Source of the DNA: UBA822 sp965249775
Lineage (GTDB): Bacteria; Gemmatimonadota; Gemmatimonadetes; Longimicrobiales; Gaopeijiaceae
Assembly: GCA_965249775.1 (NCBI GenBank)
Contig: OZ252253.1
Coordinates: 1,240,001-1,304,000, forward strand
Direction of reading: 5' to 3'
Length of the DNA stretch: 64,000 nucleotides
Made by a program: the position numbers and the translations under genes. Within the stretch, counting starts at the first letter, position 1. Each line of letters begins with the position of its first letter. The notes below the pieces were generated by a model. That model was not told the DNA's origin and ran no database searches. It saw only the letters and a program-made list of their open reading frames with translations. Of this stretch, positions 1-7,427 are shown one piece after another.

Positions 1-312
1 GCCGAACGGCTTGGGTAGGTAGTCGTACGCGCCCGCCTTCATCGCCTGGACGGCAAGCTCCATGTTCCCGTATGCGGTCATCACGATGACGAGTGCCTGA
101 CCCTCCACCTCGCGAAACCGCTTGAGAAACTCCAAGCCGCCCATCTGGGGCATGCGTACGTCGCAAAGGATTATCTGGGGGTTCTCATTTGCGGCTATGG
201 CCAAGCCTTCTTTGCCGTGCGCCGCGAGGAGCACGTCGTGTCCGCCCTCCTCCAGAATGAGTGTCAGAGATTTGCGAAGTCCCTGGTCATCGTCGATTAC
301 GAGGACCTTCAT
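1..312 (-). CDS. NtrC-family response regulator, receiver domain (cut by window edge)
   Basis: Only the first ~104 residues are present; the gene runs off the left edge. They form a complete-looking CheY-type receiver: acidic pocket (VIDDD) near residue 7, phosphoacceptor Asp in CDVRMP near residue 52, the T of VMTAYG and the conserved Lys of PKPF. The stretch MTAYGNMELAVQAMKAGAYDY is typical of NtrC/AtoC-type regulators, which normally continue into an AAA+ sigma-54 activator domain and a Fis-type helix-turn-helix; those parts lie outside the window. The ATG overlaps the stop of the preceding kinase gene by 4 bases (ATGA), so the two form a translationally coupled two-component pair directly downstream of the two pilin genes. 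A role in pilin regulation is inferred from this position and from the sigma-54-type promoter at 2695-2711. Confidence 0.85.
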   Translation of the reverse strand, partial: MKVLVIDDDQGLRKSLTLILEEGGHDVLLAAHGKEGLAIAANENPQIILCDVRMPQMGGLEFLKRFREVEGQALVIVMTAYGNMELAVQAMKAGAYDYLPKPFG

Positions 313-1620
313 TCGACCTCCTGTCTATCTACGACTTCGGAGTACCGGGCTCCAACGGCGCCGTAAGACTCCACAGTAGGTTCCTTCACGGTAATCGCCT
401 CTGGCAGCCGGACCTCGAAGCGCGCGCCATCGGGTGTGTTTTCCAAGTCAATACGCCCGCCCATGCCGGACACCAGGCGGGCCGAGATGAAAAGCCCCAG
501 ACCGGTTCCTTTCCCTGGTTCTTTGGTCGTGAAGAAGGGATCGAACACGTGGGTCTCGTCCGTAGAAGGGAGGCCAGGTCCATTGTCCGAAACCGCCACC
601 ACGACCACCCTATGTGCGGTTTCGAGGGTGCCGAGGTCCGCCACGGCGAAGGCGCGGGCCACCCGACGCCTGTGCAGATAATTGACCCCGGGAGGATCAT
701 CCCCCCGCCTGAGGAGGGGGTTGGCCGCCGGGCCCTCCTCGCACCACACGGCAACCTCGATCCTCGGCGCGTCTACGTCCTTCACCGCATCCGACGCGTT
801 CAAGAGCAAGTTCACGAGCACCTGTTCCAGGTGCCGGGGATCCATCAAGACCGGAGGACATGTGTCGTCAAGCGTCCAGGAGTGCTCCATCTGTCCGAGT
901 CGGCCCTGGTTTTCCAGGAGCTCACGCACACCCTGGACGACCTCATCGACCCGAACCGGCGCGATCTCGTCGGCCTGGGGCCGGGCGAAGTCGAGAAGTC
1001 CCCGCACGATGCCATCGATGCGCTGTGCCTCGGAACGGATCGATTCCAAGAGCTCCGGGTCTTCCTGTCCCGCCTCGGCGCGACGGAGGGCGACGTCGGC
1101 ATACCCGATGATCGCGGTCAGCGGATTACCGACCTCGTGGGCGATGCCGGCCGCGAGAGTCCCCACCGACGCCAAGCGGGCAGCCTGGATGACCTCGTTT
1201 CGAGCTTCGATGAGCTTGACGTTGGTCTCATCTAGGGACCGAACATTCTCGGCCAAGACCTCCTGCCCGGCGATTGAGCCGGTCGGCCATCGCATTGACG
1301 CTCTCCGTGATGCTTCTGAGCTCGACCCCACTGGGGAGTTCGAGCCGGTGCCGGTAGTCACCGTCGGCAATCTGCTTCACTCCGCGGACCAGCTTGCCCA
1401 CCGGCTCTAGGAGGTTCTTCTTGAGGGCCCACCAAGCGAAAGTAAGAACGATGACCAGATCCACGGCAACGATGATGAGAATGAAGGCCGTCGCCTCGCC
1501 CGTGGAGCGAAGAAACGGAAGCACCAGGCTGATGGCGATGCCCAGAAGGAGGGTGACCCCGCCAAACAGAATCCCCAGTGAAACGAGCAGCTCACGGCGA
1601 AGGGGGGTCGGGGAGCTCAT
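309..1620 (-). CDS. sensor histidine kinase, HAMP type, interrupted by a frameshift
   Basis: The gene is split into two frames. The N-terminal part (1620 to about 1265) has two membrane segments followed by a HAMP linker (LEPVGKLVRGVKQIADGDY, then SVNAMADRLNR). The rest (about 1270 to 309) continues in another frame with the HisKA H-box IAHEVGNPLTAIIGY, the N-box LLLNASDAV, G1 DNGPGL, the F-box DPFFTTK and G2 GTGLGLFIS. Removing one base near 1263-1273 joins LNR to GQEVLAENVRSL and restores one protein of about 435 residues. Both halves are well conserved, so an indel error or a very recent mutation is more likely than an old pseudogene. The start is the ATG at 1620, with AAGG about 10 bases upstream. 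The gene overlaps the regulator at 1-312 by 4 bases and is separated from the pilin gene upstream by an intrinsic terminator. Confidence 0.82.
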
Positions 1621-1642
1621 GTTCGCATGGCACCTTGGGTAA

Positions 1643-1680
1643 AAGTGCAAAACGCCGGAGGTTCTCGACTCCGGCGTCTC
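1643..1680 (-). terminator. intrinsic terminator after the second pilin gene
   Basis: A 9-bp perfect stem (1652-1660 with 1669-1677, ACGCCGGAG/CTCCGGCGT) has an 8-base loop. Read on the minus strand it is followed by a T-rich run (TTTTGCACTTTT). It lies between the pilin stop at 1743 and the kinase start at 1620, so it should end or attenuate pilin transcription before the two-component genes. Confidence 0.8.
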
Positions 1681-1742
1681 CGATGAAGACTACTTCTAAT
1701 CTGTGCAGGGGACGGATCCGCTGCAACGATAAGGTTTTGGGC

Positions 1743-2132
1743 CTAACGGGTGCAGGCAATGACCCCCTCTGCCGTACCTGGGTCGCCGCCCGCCACCGCT
1801 GCATTGCCCTGATAAATGCCACAGTGTTCGGAGCTGAGCCCCGCATGGGCCGCAGTCGCAGCCCAGCCCGCGCCCGTGGCTTCGTTGATCGTGATGGTCA
1901 CCCCGTCACTCGGGGTCATGTCGAGGGAAGTGAGTGAAGTACTGTACGTAAAGGCGCCGTTGTGGTGGATCTCCTGGTACGTCGCCAGGTTCTTGAGATC
2001 GCTCTTCATAGTCGTGACGAAGGACTTCTCTCGCGAGGCAGCGAACTTCGGAATCGCGACAGAAGCCAGGATCCCAATTATCACGACCACGATGAGTAGC
2101 TCGATCAGCGTAAATCCGCTTCTCTTGTCCAT
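1743..2132 (-). CDS. pilA: type IV major pilin (PilA-like), second of a tandem pair
   Basis: A short prepilin leader (MDKRSG) is followed by the class III prepilin motif FTLIELLIVVVIIGILA. The cleavage site is G|F, with Glu at mature position 5 as needed for methylation and assembly. A hydrophobic helix is followed by a small globular domain of about 100 residues with two cysteines near the C-terminus (EHCGIY and IACTR), which probably form the D-region disulfide. The start is taken as the ATG at 2132 because GGAGAG lies 8 bases upstream; the ATG two codons earlier sits too close to it. It is paralogous to the pilin at 2248-2640, sharing the SDLKNLA..QEI core. A hairpin separates the two pilins and a strong terminator follows this one. 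It is expected in the inner membrane and then the extracellular pilus fibre. Confidence 0.93.
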   Translation of the reverse strand: MDKRSGFTLIELLIVVVIIGILASVAIPKFAASREKSFVTTMKSDLKNLATYQEIHHNGAFTYSTSLTSLDMTPSDGVTITINEATGAGWAATAAHAGLSSEHCGIYQGNAAVAGGDPGTAEGVIACTR

Positions 2133-2171
2133 GCTCATCTCTCCGTTCTCAGCAGGTCCGGACCGGAGGCA

Positions 2172-2206
2172 AGAGAGCGTGGCCCGGAACCCGAGCCACG
2201 CTCTCT
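2172..2206 (-). terminator. hairpin between the two pilin genes (possible attenuator)
   Basis: A 12-bp perfect inverted repeat (2172-2183 with 2195-2206; AGAGAGCGTGGC/GCCACGCTCTCT) with an 11-base loop lies between the pilin genes. Neither strand has a long T run afterwards, so it may act as a processing or stability hairpin, or a partial terminator, that sets different expression of the two pilins. Confidence 0.6.
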
Positions 2207-2247
2207 AACCGAAAACAATCCAGTGCTTTCGACCTACGTGATCCGTT

Positions 2248-2640
2248 CTATTGCGTGCAGGCCATCTCGCCCGCAGCCGTCGGAGCAAGCGGAGACGACG
2301 GTGCAGTCCCCTGCCCGTAATAGATCGCACAACCCTCTGTGGTGGCCAACGCGGAGTGCGTGTTCGACGCCGACCAGCCGTCTGTAGCGGCGGTAATCGT
2401 CACGTTCACGCCCTCGGAACTCACGAAGCCGAGCGAAGTCGTGTTGTTGGTGTAGGAATATTCGTCCGCGTAGTAGATTTCCTGCTGGCTAGCAAGATTC
2501 TTCAGGTCGGACTTCATGGCCGCAAAGTAGGCCTTCTCACGTGTGGCAGAGAACTTCGGAATGGCGATGGCCGCCAAGATTCCGATAATCACGACCACGA
2601 TGAGGAGTTCGATGAGGGTAAATCCCTTGTTGTCCCGCAT
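2248..2640 (-). CDS. pilA: type IV major pilin (PilA-like), first of a tandem pair
   Basis: The leader MRDNKG is followed by FTLIELLIVVVIIGILAAIAIPKF, the class III prepilin signal with Glu5. The mature protein is about 125 residues and has two C-terminal cysteines (EGCAIY and MACTQ). The globular part starts MKSDLKNLASQQEIYY and resembles both the adjacent pilin and the pilin-like protein at 62774-63235. The start is the ATG at 2640, with GGGAGAA about 7 bases upstream; a longer in-frame extension to 2721 crosses the promoter and has no prepilin logic. A well-spaced sigma-54 element lies 55-71 bases upstream of the start codon. This is probably the main fibre subunit, extruded by the PilB/PilC machinery encoded at 16575-20697. 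Confidence 0.94.
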   Translation of the reverse strand: MRDNKGFTLIELLIVVVIIGILAAIAIPKFSATREKAYFAAMKSDLKNLASQQEIYYADEYSYTNNTTSLGFVSSEGVNVTITAATDGWSASNTHSALATTEGCAIYYGQGTAPSSPLAPTAAGEMACTQ

Positions 2641-2694
2641 GATGATTTCTCCCGTAGGATGCACTAGATAAGAATTTCGATATGCCTTTCTAAG

Positions 2695-2711
2695 TGCAAA
2701 CGCGGGTCCAA
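2695..2711 (-). promoter_or_regulatory. sigma-54 (-24/-12) type promoter of the pilin genes
   Basis: On the minus strand the sequence reads TTGGACCCGCGTTTGCA. It has the GG of the -24 box and the GC of the -12 box with exactly 10 bases between them, and a full TTGCA -12 box. The -24 box deviates from TTGGCAC at two or three positions. It lies about 55 bases upstream of the first pilin start. sigma-54 promoters controlled by NtrC-type activators (PilR) are known for pilA in several bacteria, and two NtrC-type systems are encoded close by. Confidence 0.72.
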
Positions 2712-2784
2712 AAAATGGCAAAACTATGCAAGTTGTTGTGGTTTACCGTCTTACGTAGGAACGACGGAGAGTTTCTCGCCCCGT

Positions 2785-4689
2785 TTATCGCCCATCTGGT
2801 GCCGGATTTTGCAAACCACTGGCATTTTCAGAGCCTGTTAGCACGGCCTGAATACTGTCAATTTGGCCGGAATCATCCGGAGGTCGGACCTTTGTTCGGG
2901 CGCTGTCGAGCGACTCGAGCGCTCGAGTCGTGTCCCCCGATTGGGCGTAGGCCTGTGCGAGCCAGAACCACTGCTGCCAGCGGTGTCCTTCACCCGCTTC
3001 GATCGTGAGGCGGCGGGCCTGGACGGACTCTTCCCAGCGGCCCTCCGCAGCCAAGGAGTGGGCCAGGAGATGGTTCGAAAGAACGTCTTGCGACTCGTAG
3101 TAAGCGATGGCAGCCTGGGCCGCTTCGATCGCGGCCGGATAGTCCCGTTCGGCGTAATGGATGCCGGCGAGAAGCTGGGGGGCGATCCCCTTATCCGGGT
3201 TCTCGTCCCAGGCCCGAAGGAGAAGGGCCTCGGCGGCGTCCGTTTGTCCGTTGACGAGGAGCCGGCGCCCTACCTCCACGAGCACAGGGTAGCTTCCGTT
3301 CAGGAGACTGATCGCAACTCGATATTGTCTGTTGCCCGTCCTCTGGTCGCCAACCATATGCTGCGCGTCGCCGAGGAGCCACTGCGCTCGTCCCGACTCC
3401 GGGTGCTCACGCATCAGGGTGTCGAACACGGTGAAGTTGTCTCGCCAAACGGCGTTCCGGGTGACGGTTCGGAGCGACATCAGGATCAATACGAGGATGA
3501 GCGCGCCCTCTGCTACCCGGCGGCGCTCCTTGTATAGCTCCGCGCCGATCCACGCGAGCAGAGCCACGAAGCCGACCGATGGCAAGTAAAGCGTACGCTC
3601 GGCGAGGAGGACCCCGGAGAGGAAGAGCACGTTGGACACCGGCGACAGCGTGATCACGAGCCAGACGACGCCAAACGAGAAAAGACGGGGTGGATGACGG
3701 TCCACTCCGAGCGTCTCAGTTCCCCAGAGGCGAAGGGACAACCCGAGCGCCCCCAAGAGGAGAAGAGCTCCTAGTATGCCACTTCCGGTCCAGTTGAATG
3801 CGAGAGGAATTACTGCCGGCGAATAGTCGACGCTCAGGTCGAGAGGGAAGAAGAGCAACCGGAAGTAGTGGGGCCATGTCGACGCCACTGTCCATATTCT
3901 GGGGACCTCAGACTCCAGGAGCGTGGCGCCGAGTGGAGCCAGTGGGCTGGCCAAACTTCCCAGAACGGCGTACCGACCGATCAGGATTAGTCCTGCCGCG
4001 GCCGTCAGGCTCAGGTAGAGCGCCCACCGGCGACGAACGTATGAGAGCGCCTCCTTGAAGGCGACATTGTCGCGTGCTCCGTCCAGTAGGAAGAGTACAC
4101 CGGGGAGCGTGACGGCACTCTCCTTCGCCAAGAACGCAAGCACGAACAGGATCGTAATGGCCGCCCCGGGAAGGAGTCCGATCCGCTCTCCCGCCCTTAG
4201 AAACAACAGGCATGCACCTAGATACAATGCCGACGAGAAGACCTCGGCCAACCCCACTACGTTCGCCACCGCCTCGACGTGAACGGGATGGACCGCGAAG
4301 AGCAGTCCCGCGACGAATGCGAGCGCCAGTGGCGCGAGCTCGGCAAGCACCAGCACCACGAGCGCAGTGACGACTCCATGGAGCAGCACGTTCACAACGT
4401 GGAACATCGCGGGATTTTCGCCCCAGACCGCCCATTGGATGCTGTAAAGCGCCGTCGCCACCGGCCGCCATAGTCCCAGATCCCGGCCATATTCGTTCGG
4501 CCAGTAGGGAGAAACCAGCGCCTCTGGCAGAGCGTCTAGATTCTGCAGCGCCGTGTTCTCGACAACGACAGGGACGTCGTCGTATGCGAAGTCGTTGAGC
4601 ACGCTGTTGGCAGACAGAAGGACGGCCGCCGCACCTGCGAGGAAGGCGGCCGATCGGACCGAGCCGAGGGGAGAATCCCACGTCCTCAT
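2785..4689 (-). CDS. TMTC-like multi-pass membrane protein with C-terminal TPRs (putative GT-C O-glycosyltransferase)
   Basis: The protein has 634 residues. After an N-terminal membrane anchor comes a periplasmic loop with an Asp pair (FAYDDVPVV, near residue 35), as in GT-C enzymes, then a WRPV motif and many transmembrane helices to about residue 400. LLFAVHPVHVEAVANVVG (near 130) closely resembles the HP-H-EAVA-VG signature of eukaryotic TMTC O-mannosyltransferases (DUF1736 family). Residues of about 430-610 look like TPR-type helical repeats (for example SGRAQWLLGDAQ, YAQSGDTTRALESLDSA). The start codon overlaps the stop of the paralogue upstream by 4 bases. The substrate is unknown. The position next to the pilin genes and downstream of a Dpm1-like enzyme suggests glycosylation of pilin or another exported protein (inference). 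Confidence 0.75.
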   Translation of the reverse strand: MRTWDSPLGSVRSAAFLAGAAAVLLSANSVLNDFAYDDVPVVVENTALQNLDALPEALVSPYWPNEYGRDLGLWRPVATALYSIQWAVWGENPAMFHVVNVLLHGVVTALVVLVLAELAPLALAFVAGLLFAVHPVHVEAVANVVGLAEVFSSALYLGACLLFLRAGERIGLLPGAAITILFVLAFLAKESAVTLPGVLFLLDGARDNVAFKEALSYVRRRWALYLSLTAAAGLILIGRYAVLGSLASPLAPLGATLLESEVPRIWTVASTWPHYFRLLFFPLDLSVDYSPAVIPLAFNWTGSGILGALLLLGALGLSLRLWGTETLGVDRHPPRLFSFGVVWLVITLSPVSNVLFLSGVLLAERTLYLPSVGFVALLAWIGAELYKERRRVAEGALILVLILMSLRTVTRNAVWRDNFTVFDTLMREHPESGRAQWLLGDAQHMVGDQRTGNRQYRVAISLLNGSYPVLVEVGRRLLVNGQTDAAEALLLRAWDENPDKGIAPQLLAGIHYAERDYPAAIEAAQAAIAYYESQDVLSNHLLAHSLAAEGRWEESVQARRLTIEAGEGHRWQQWFWLAQAYAQSGDTTRALESLDSARTKVRPPDDSGQIDSIQAVLTGSENASGLQNPAPDGR

Positions 4690-6503
4690 CGTCGGCGGCC
4701 GGAATCCGGTGCCTCGTCCCCAGAGGCCAAGTTCTCCTGGCGTGCGAGAGCTTCAGCCCGCCGGGAGGCGACCTCAGCGTCTTCCGAGCGACCCGCCAAC
4801 TCCATGAGCTGGGACATGCGAGCCCAATCCTCGGAGTTCTCGTCGGTCGCCCCGAAGGATGTCCACCGCGCCCGGATGGCGGCGTCGTAGTCGCCCTTCG
4901 CTACGTAGCTCTCAGACACGAGCTTCCACAGGTCTGCGTTGGATCCCACGAGGGACAGGCCCTCGAGGGCAACAGCGTGCCCTTCTCGGCCCCGACCCTC
5001 GAGTAGCCGCTGTTCGGAGAGCACCTGCCACGCGACGGGGTGGGTGGGCAACAACTGGATGGCGTGGCGGAGCAGCGGCTCTGCCTCGGCCCACCGCTCT
5101 CCGCGTCCATAGAAACGGGCGACTTCCACCAGCAAGCCGTATTCCTGCGGTACCAGCTCCAGCGCCGTCTGGTAGTAGCGACCCGCCTCCTCGTACTCCC
5201 CTACGTCATCGAGACTCTGGGCCCGTGCCCTGATCGACCTGAACGACTCCGGGTGCTCCTCTGCGAGGGTCGTCAACATCGTGAAGGTGCTCATCCACGA
5301 GGGATTTCTTGTTGCGGTCCGCACCATAAAGGCGGCGCACACGACCCCCGCGGCTACCACGATCATGCGCAGAGACGTGCTGTGCTCACGAGCGGTCCAG
5401 GACACGACTCCCGCCGCGACAAAGGCAAGCCCCACGGACGGCAGGTATAACGTTCGCTCCGCCAACAACACCCCCGTGGGGACGAGGAGGTTGGAAACGG
5501 GTAGGATAGCAATGCCAAACCAGGCGATTCCTACTGCCACCAGCCGTTCTTTGGGCCAGAGAAAGATGACAGCGGCCGCCGCACCCAGAATCATGAGTAG
5601 GCCCAACATCACGTCGGGCCCCCAAGTCAACGCTGGAAACAGTACCGCCGGCGCGTAGTCCGCCACGAGGTCGAGGGGGAACACGAGGAGGCGGAAATAG
5701 TGTGGCGAGACCGCCAGAGCGGTAAGGATTCTCTCGCCCGTCGAGAGACCCACGAGGGCCGGGGCGGGCACGTCGCCCGCCACGGAACCCAAGATCAGGA
5801 ATCTGGCGCCCAGAAACGCGACCAGAAGGGCGCCGGTCAAGAGGAACACGGGCAAATCGGTCCGAACACGCTCGGTCGCGCGCTCGCCGTCGTTGCGAAC
5901 CAAGGCCAAGAGAACGAGCAGCGCCGGGAGAGTGACGGCCATTTCCTTGGACCCGAGACCCATTGTGAAAAGCGCCCCGATCCCGAGGAGCCGGGCAACC
6001 CTCCAAGCCGGTGAAAGCCCCCTTCCCTTCCAGAAGAGCAGACACGCGCCGAGCACAAAGAGCGCAGAGTACAATTCGGCCCGCCCCACGACGTTGGCAA
6101 CGGCTTCGCTATGGACGGGATGTGCCGCGAAGAGCACACCGCCGACGAGAGCCGGGAGCGTGGTAGACACCTCGAGAATCAGGAAGAAGACCAGCAGGGA
6201 TACGGCGGCGTGTACGGCCAAATTCACGAGGTGAAAGCCCCCCGGATGGCCGTTCCACAGCCCCCATTCCAGCGCGAAGCTCGAGAGCGTGACGGGCCGG
6301 TAGAGGCCCGCCCCACTTACCACCTGCGGCCAATAGGAAGACGTGAGCGCATCGATGACCCGCCCCTCGGTCACCACGGGATGTTCCAAAATGATGGTGT
6401 TGTCGTCGTAGGCGAAGCCGTTGCGCAAGGAGTTTGCGAACGTCCCCAGCGCCACGATGAGCACCAGAAGCGCAGCGCGCGCCGGCGTAAGCTTCCGGTC
6501 CAT
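4686..6503 (-). CDS. TMTC-like multi-pass membrane protein with C-terminal TPRs, paralogue of the next gene
   Basis: About 605 residues from the ATG at 6503 (MDRKLTPARA), preferred because the longer frame overlaps the glycosyltransferase upstream and has a low-complexity, non-conserved N-terminus. It shares the architecture of the downstream paralogue: FAYDDNTIIL Asp pair near residue 30, a YRPVT motif, LFAAHPVHSEAVANVVGRAELYS (the TMTC/DUF1736 signature), about ten hydrophobic helices to about residue 390, then TPR-like repeats (YYQTALELVPQEYG, EAEPLLRHAIQLLPTHP). It starts 17 bases after the Dpm1-like gene ends and overlaps the next gene by 4 bases, so the three are almost certainly co-transcribed. 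Polyprenyl-phosphate sugar is the expected donor if the GT-C assignment holds. Confidence 0.75.
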   Translation of the reverse strand: MDRKLTPARAALLVLIVALGTFANSLRNGFAYDDNTIILEHPVVTEGRVIDALTSSYWPQVVSGAGLYRPVTLSSFALEWGLWNGHPGGFHLVNLAVHAAVSLLVFFLILEVSTTLPALVGGVLFAAHPVHSEAVANVVGRAELYSALFVLGACLLFWKGRGLSPAWRVARLLGIGALFTMGLGSKEMAVTLPALLVLLALVRNDGERATERVRTDLPVFLLTGALLVAFLGARFLILGSVAGDVPAPALVGLSTGERILTALAVSPHYFRLLVFPLDLVADYAPAVLFPALTWGPDVMLGLLMILGAAAAVIFLWPKERLVAVGIAWFGIAILPVSNLLVPTGVLLAERTLYLPSVGLAFVAAGVVSWTAREHSTSLRMIVVAAGVVCAAFMVRTATRNPSWMSTFTMLTTLAEEHPESFRSIRARAQSLDDVGEYEEAGRYYQTALELVPQEYGLLVEVARFYGRGERWAEAEPLLRHAIQLLPTHPVAWQVLSEQRLLEGRGREGHAVALEGLSLVGSNADLWKLVSESYVAKGDYDAAIRARWTSFGATDENSEDWARMSQLMELAGRSEDAEVASRRAEALARQENLASGDEAPDSGRRR

Positions 6504-6520
6504 CTCGGTTCGGAGTCCGA

Positions 6521-7414
6521 TCAGTCCGGGTCGGCCACAGAAGGCACGCTTGTCTCCGCCTCCCCCTCCCCATCCGGACCGGTGGACAGAGCCGGACGCT
6601 GTCCGTCCACCGGGGCCCGCACCTCCCACGGTTGTACCTCGGGCACCTGCCAGGCATCGACCTTGGGGCCGAAGAGATTGGAGCGAAGGATATAGTAGAG
6701 AGCGGCCACGCCGTCCTTCCAGTTGATCTTCTTTCCCTCCGCATAAGAGCGCCCGTCATAACTGATAGGGAGCTCGTAGATCCGAGCCCGTGACTGAGCC
6801 AAGCGGGCGGTCACCTCAGGCTCGAAGCCGAAACGGTTTGCCGACAGCGGCAATCGCTTCAGTAGATCCGCCACAACGACCTTATAGCAGGTCTCCATGT
6901 CGGTGAGGTTGAGGTCCGTGAGCATGTTGCTCAGCAACGTCAGGAACCGATTCCCGATCATGTGCCAAAAGAACAGGACCCGGTGAGGTCCGCCGAGAAA
7001 GCGTGACCCGTACACGGCTTCGGCCTTCCCGGCCAGAATCGGTTGCATGAGCGTGGGCAGCTCATGCGGATCGTACTCCAGATCCGCATCCTGGACCGCA
7101 ATGATATCGCCGGTAGCTCGCTCGAATCCGGCCCGGAGCGCAGCACCCTTGCCCTTGTTCACCTCCTGAAAGACCAGGATGTCGATCAACCCTTCGTCCC
7201 GCAGGCGCGCAAGCAGGTCGCGGGTGCCGTCGGTGGAGCCATCGTCTACCACGATCACCTCGAGGTTCAGGCGGACCTCCCGCACCTTCCGTAGCAGAGC
7301 TTCGGCACTCCGGATCTCGTTGTAGGCTGGAATGACCACCGAGAGCTTCACCCTGTCCCAGGCCAAATCGGCGTGCCTTCTTCCGTCCATTCCCCGGAAA
7401 CTCGGCGTGGTCAT
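6521..7414 (-). CDS. GT2 family glycosyltransferase, dolichol-phosphate mannosyltransferase (Dpm1)-like
   Basis: A cytoplasmic GT-A domain of about 240 residues starts VKLSVVIPAYNE. It has the nucleotide-binding VVDDGSTDGT, the metal-binding AVQDADLEYDP (DAD, DxD-type) and DMETCYKVV, as in DPMS-like enzymes that load mannose or glucose on polyprenyl phosphate. There is no obvious membrane anchor; the C-terminus is a charged, Pro-rich tail. The start is taken as the ATG at 7414, 14 bases after the regulator stop; the ATG at 7390 is possible. A much longer open frame upstream only mirrors the regulator gene. It probably makes the lipid-linked sugar used by the two GT-C proteins immediately downstream. 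Confidence 0.85.
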   Translation of the reverse strand: MTTPSFRGMDGRRHADLAWDRVKLSVVIPAYNEIRSAEALLRKVREVRLNLEVIVVDDGSTDGTRDLLARLRDEGLIDILVFQEVNKGKGAALRAGFERATGDIIAVQDADLEYDPHELPTLMQPILAGKAEAVYGSRFLGGPHRVLFFWHMIGNRFLTLLSNMLTDLNLTDMETCYKVVVADLLKRLPLSANRFGFEPEVTARLAQSRARIYELPISYDGRSYAEGKKINWKDGVAALYYILRSNLFGPKVDAWQVPEVQPWEVRAPVDGQRPALSTGPDGEGEAETSVPSVADPD

Positions 7415-7427
7415 GCGGTTCGAGGCC

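Noticed and set aside
2133..2247. Second sigma-54 promoter for the downstream pilin gene
   Set aside because: GG and GC pairs with 10-base spacing and a TTGC-like box were not found there.
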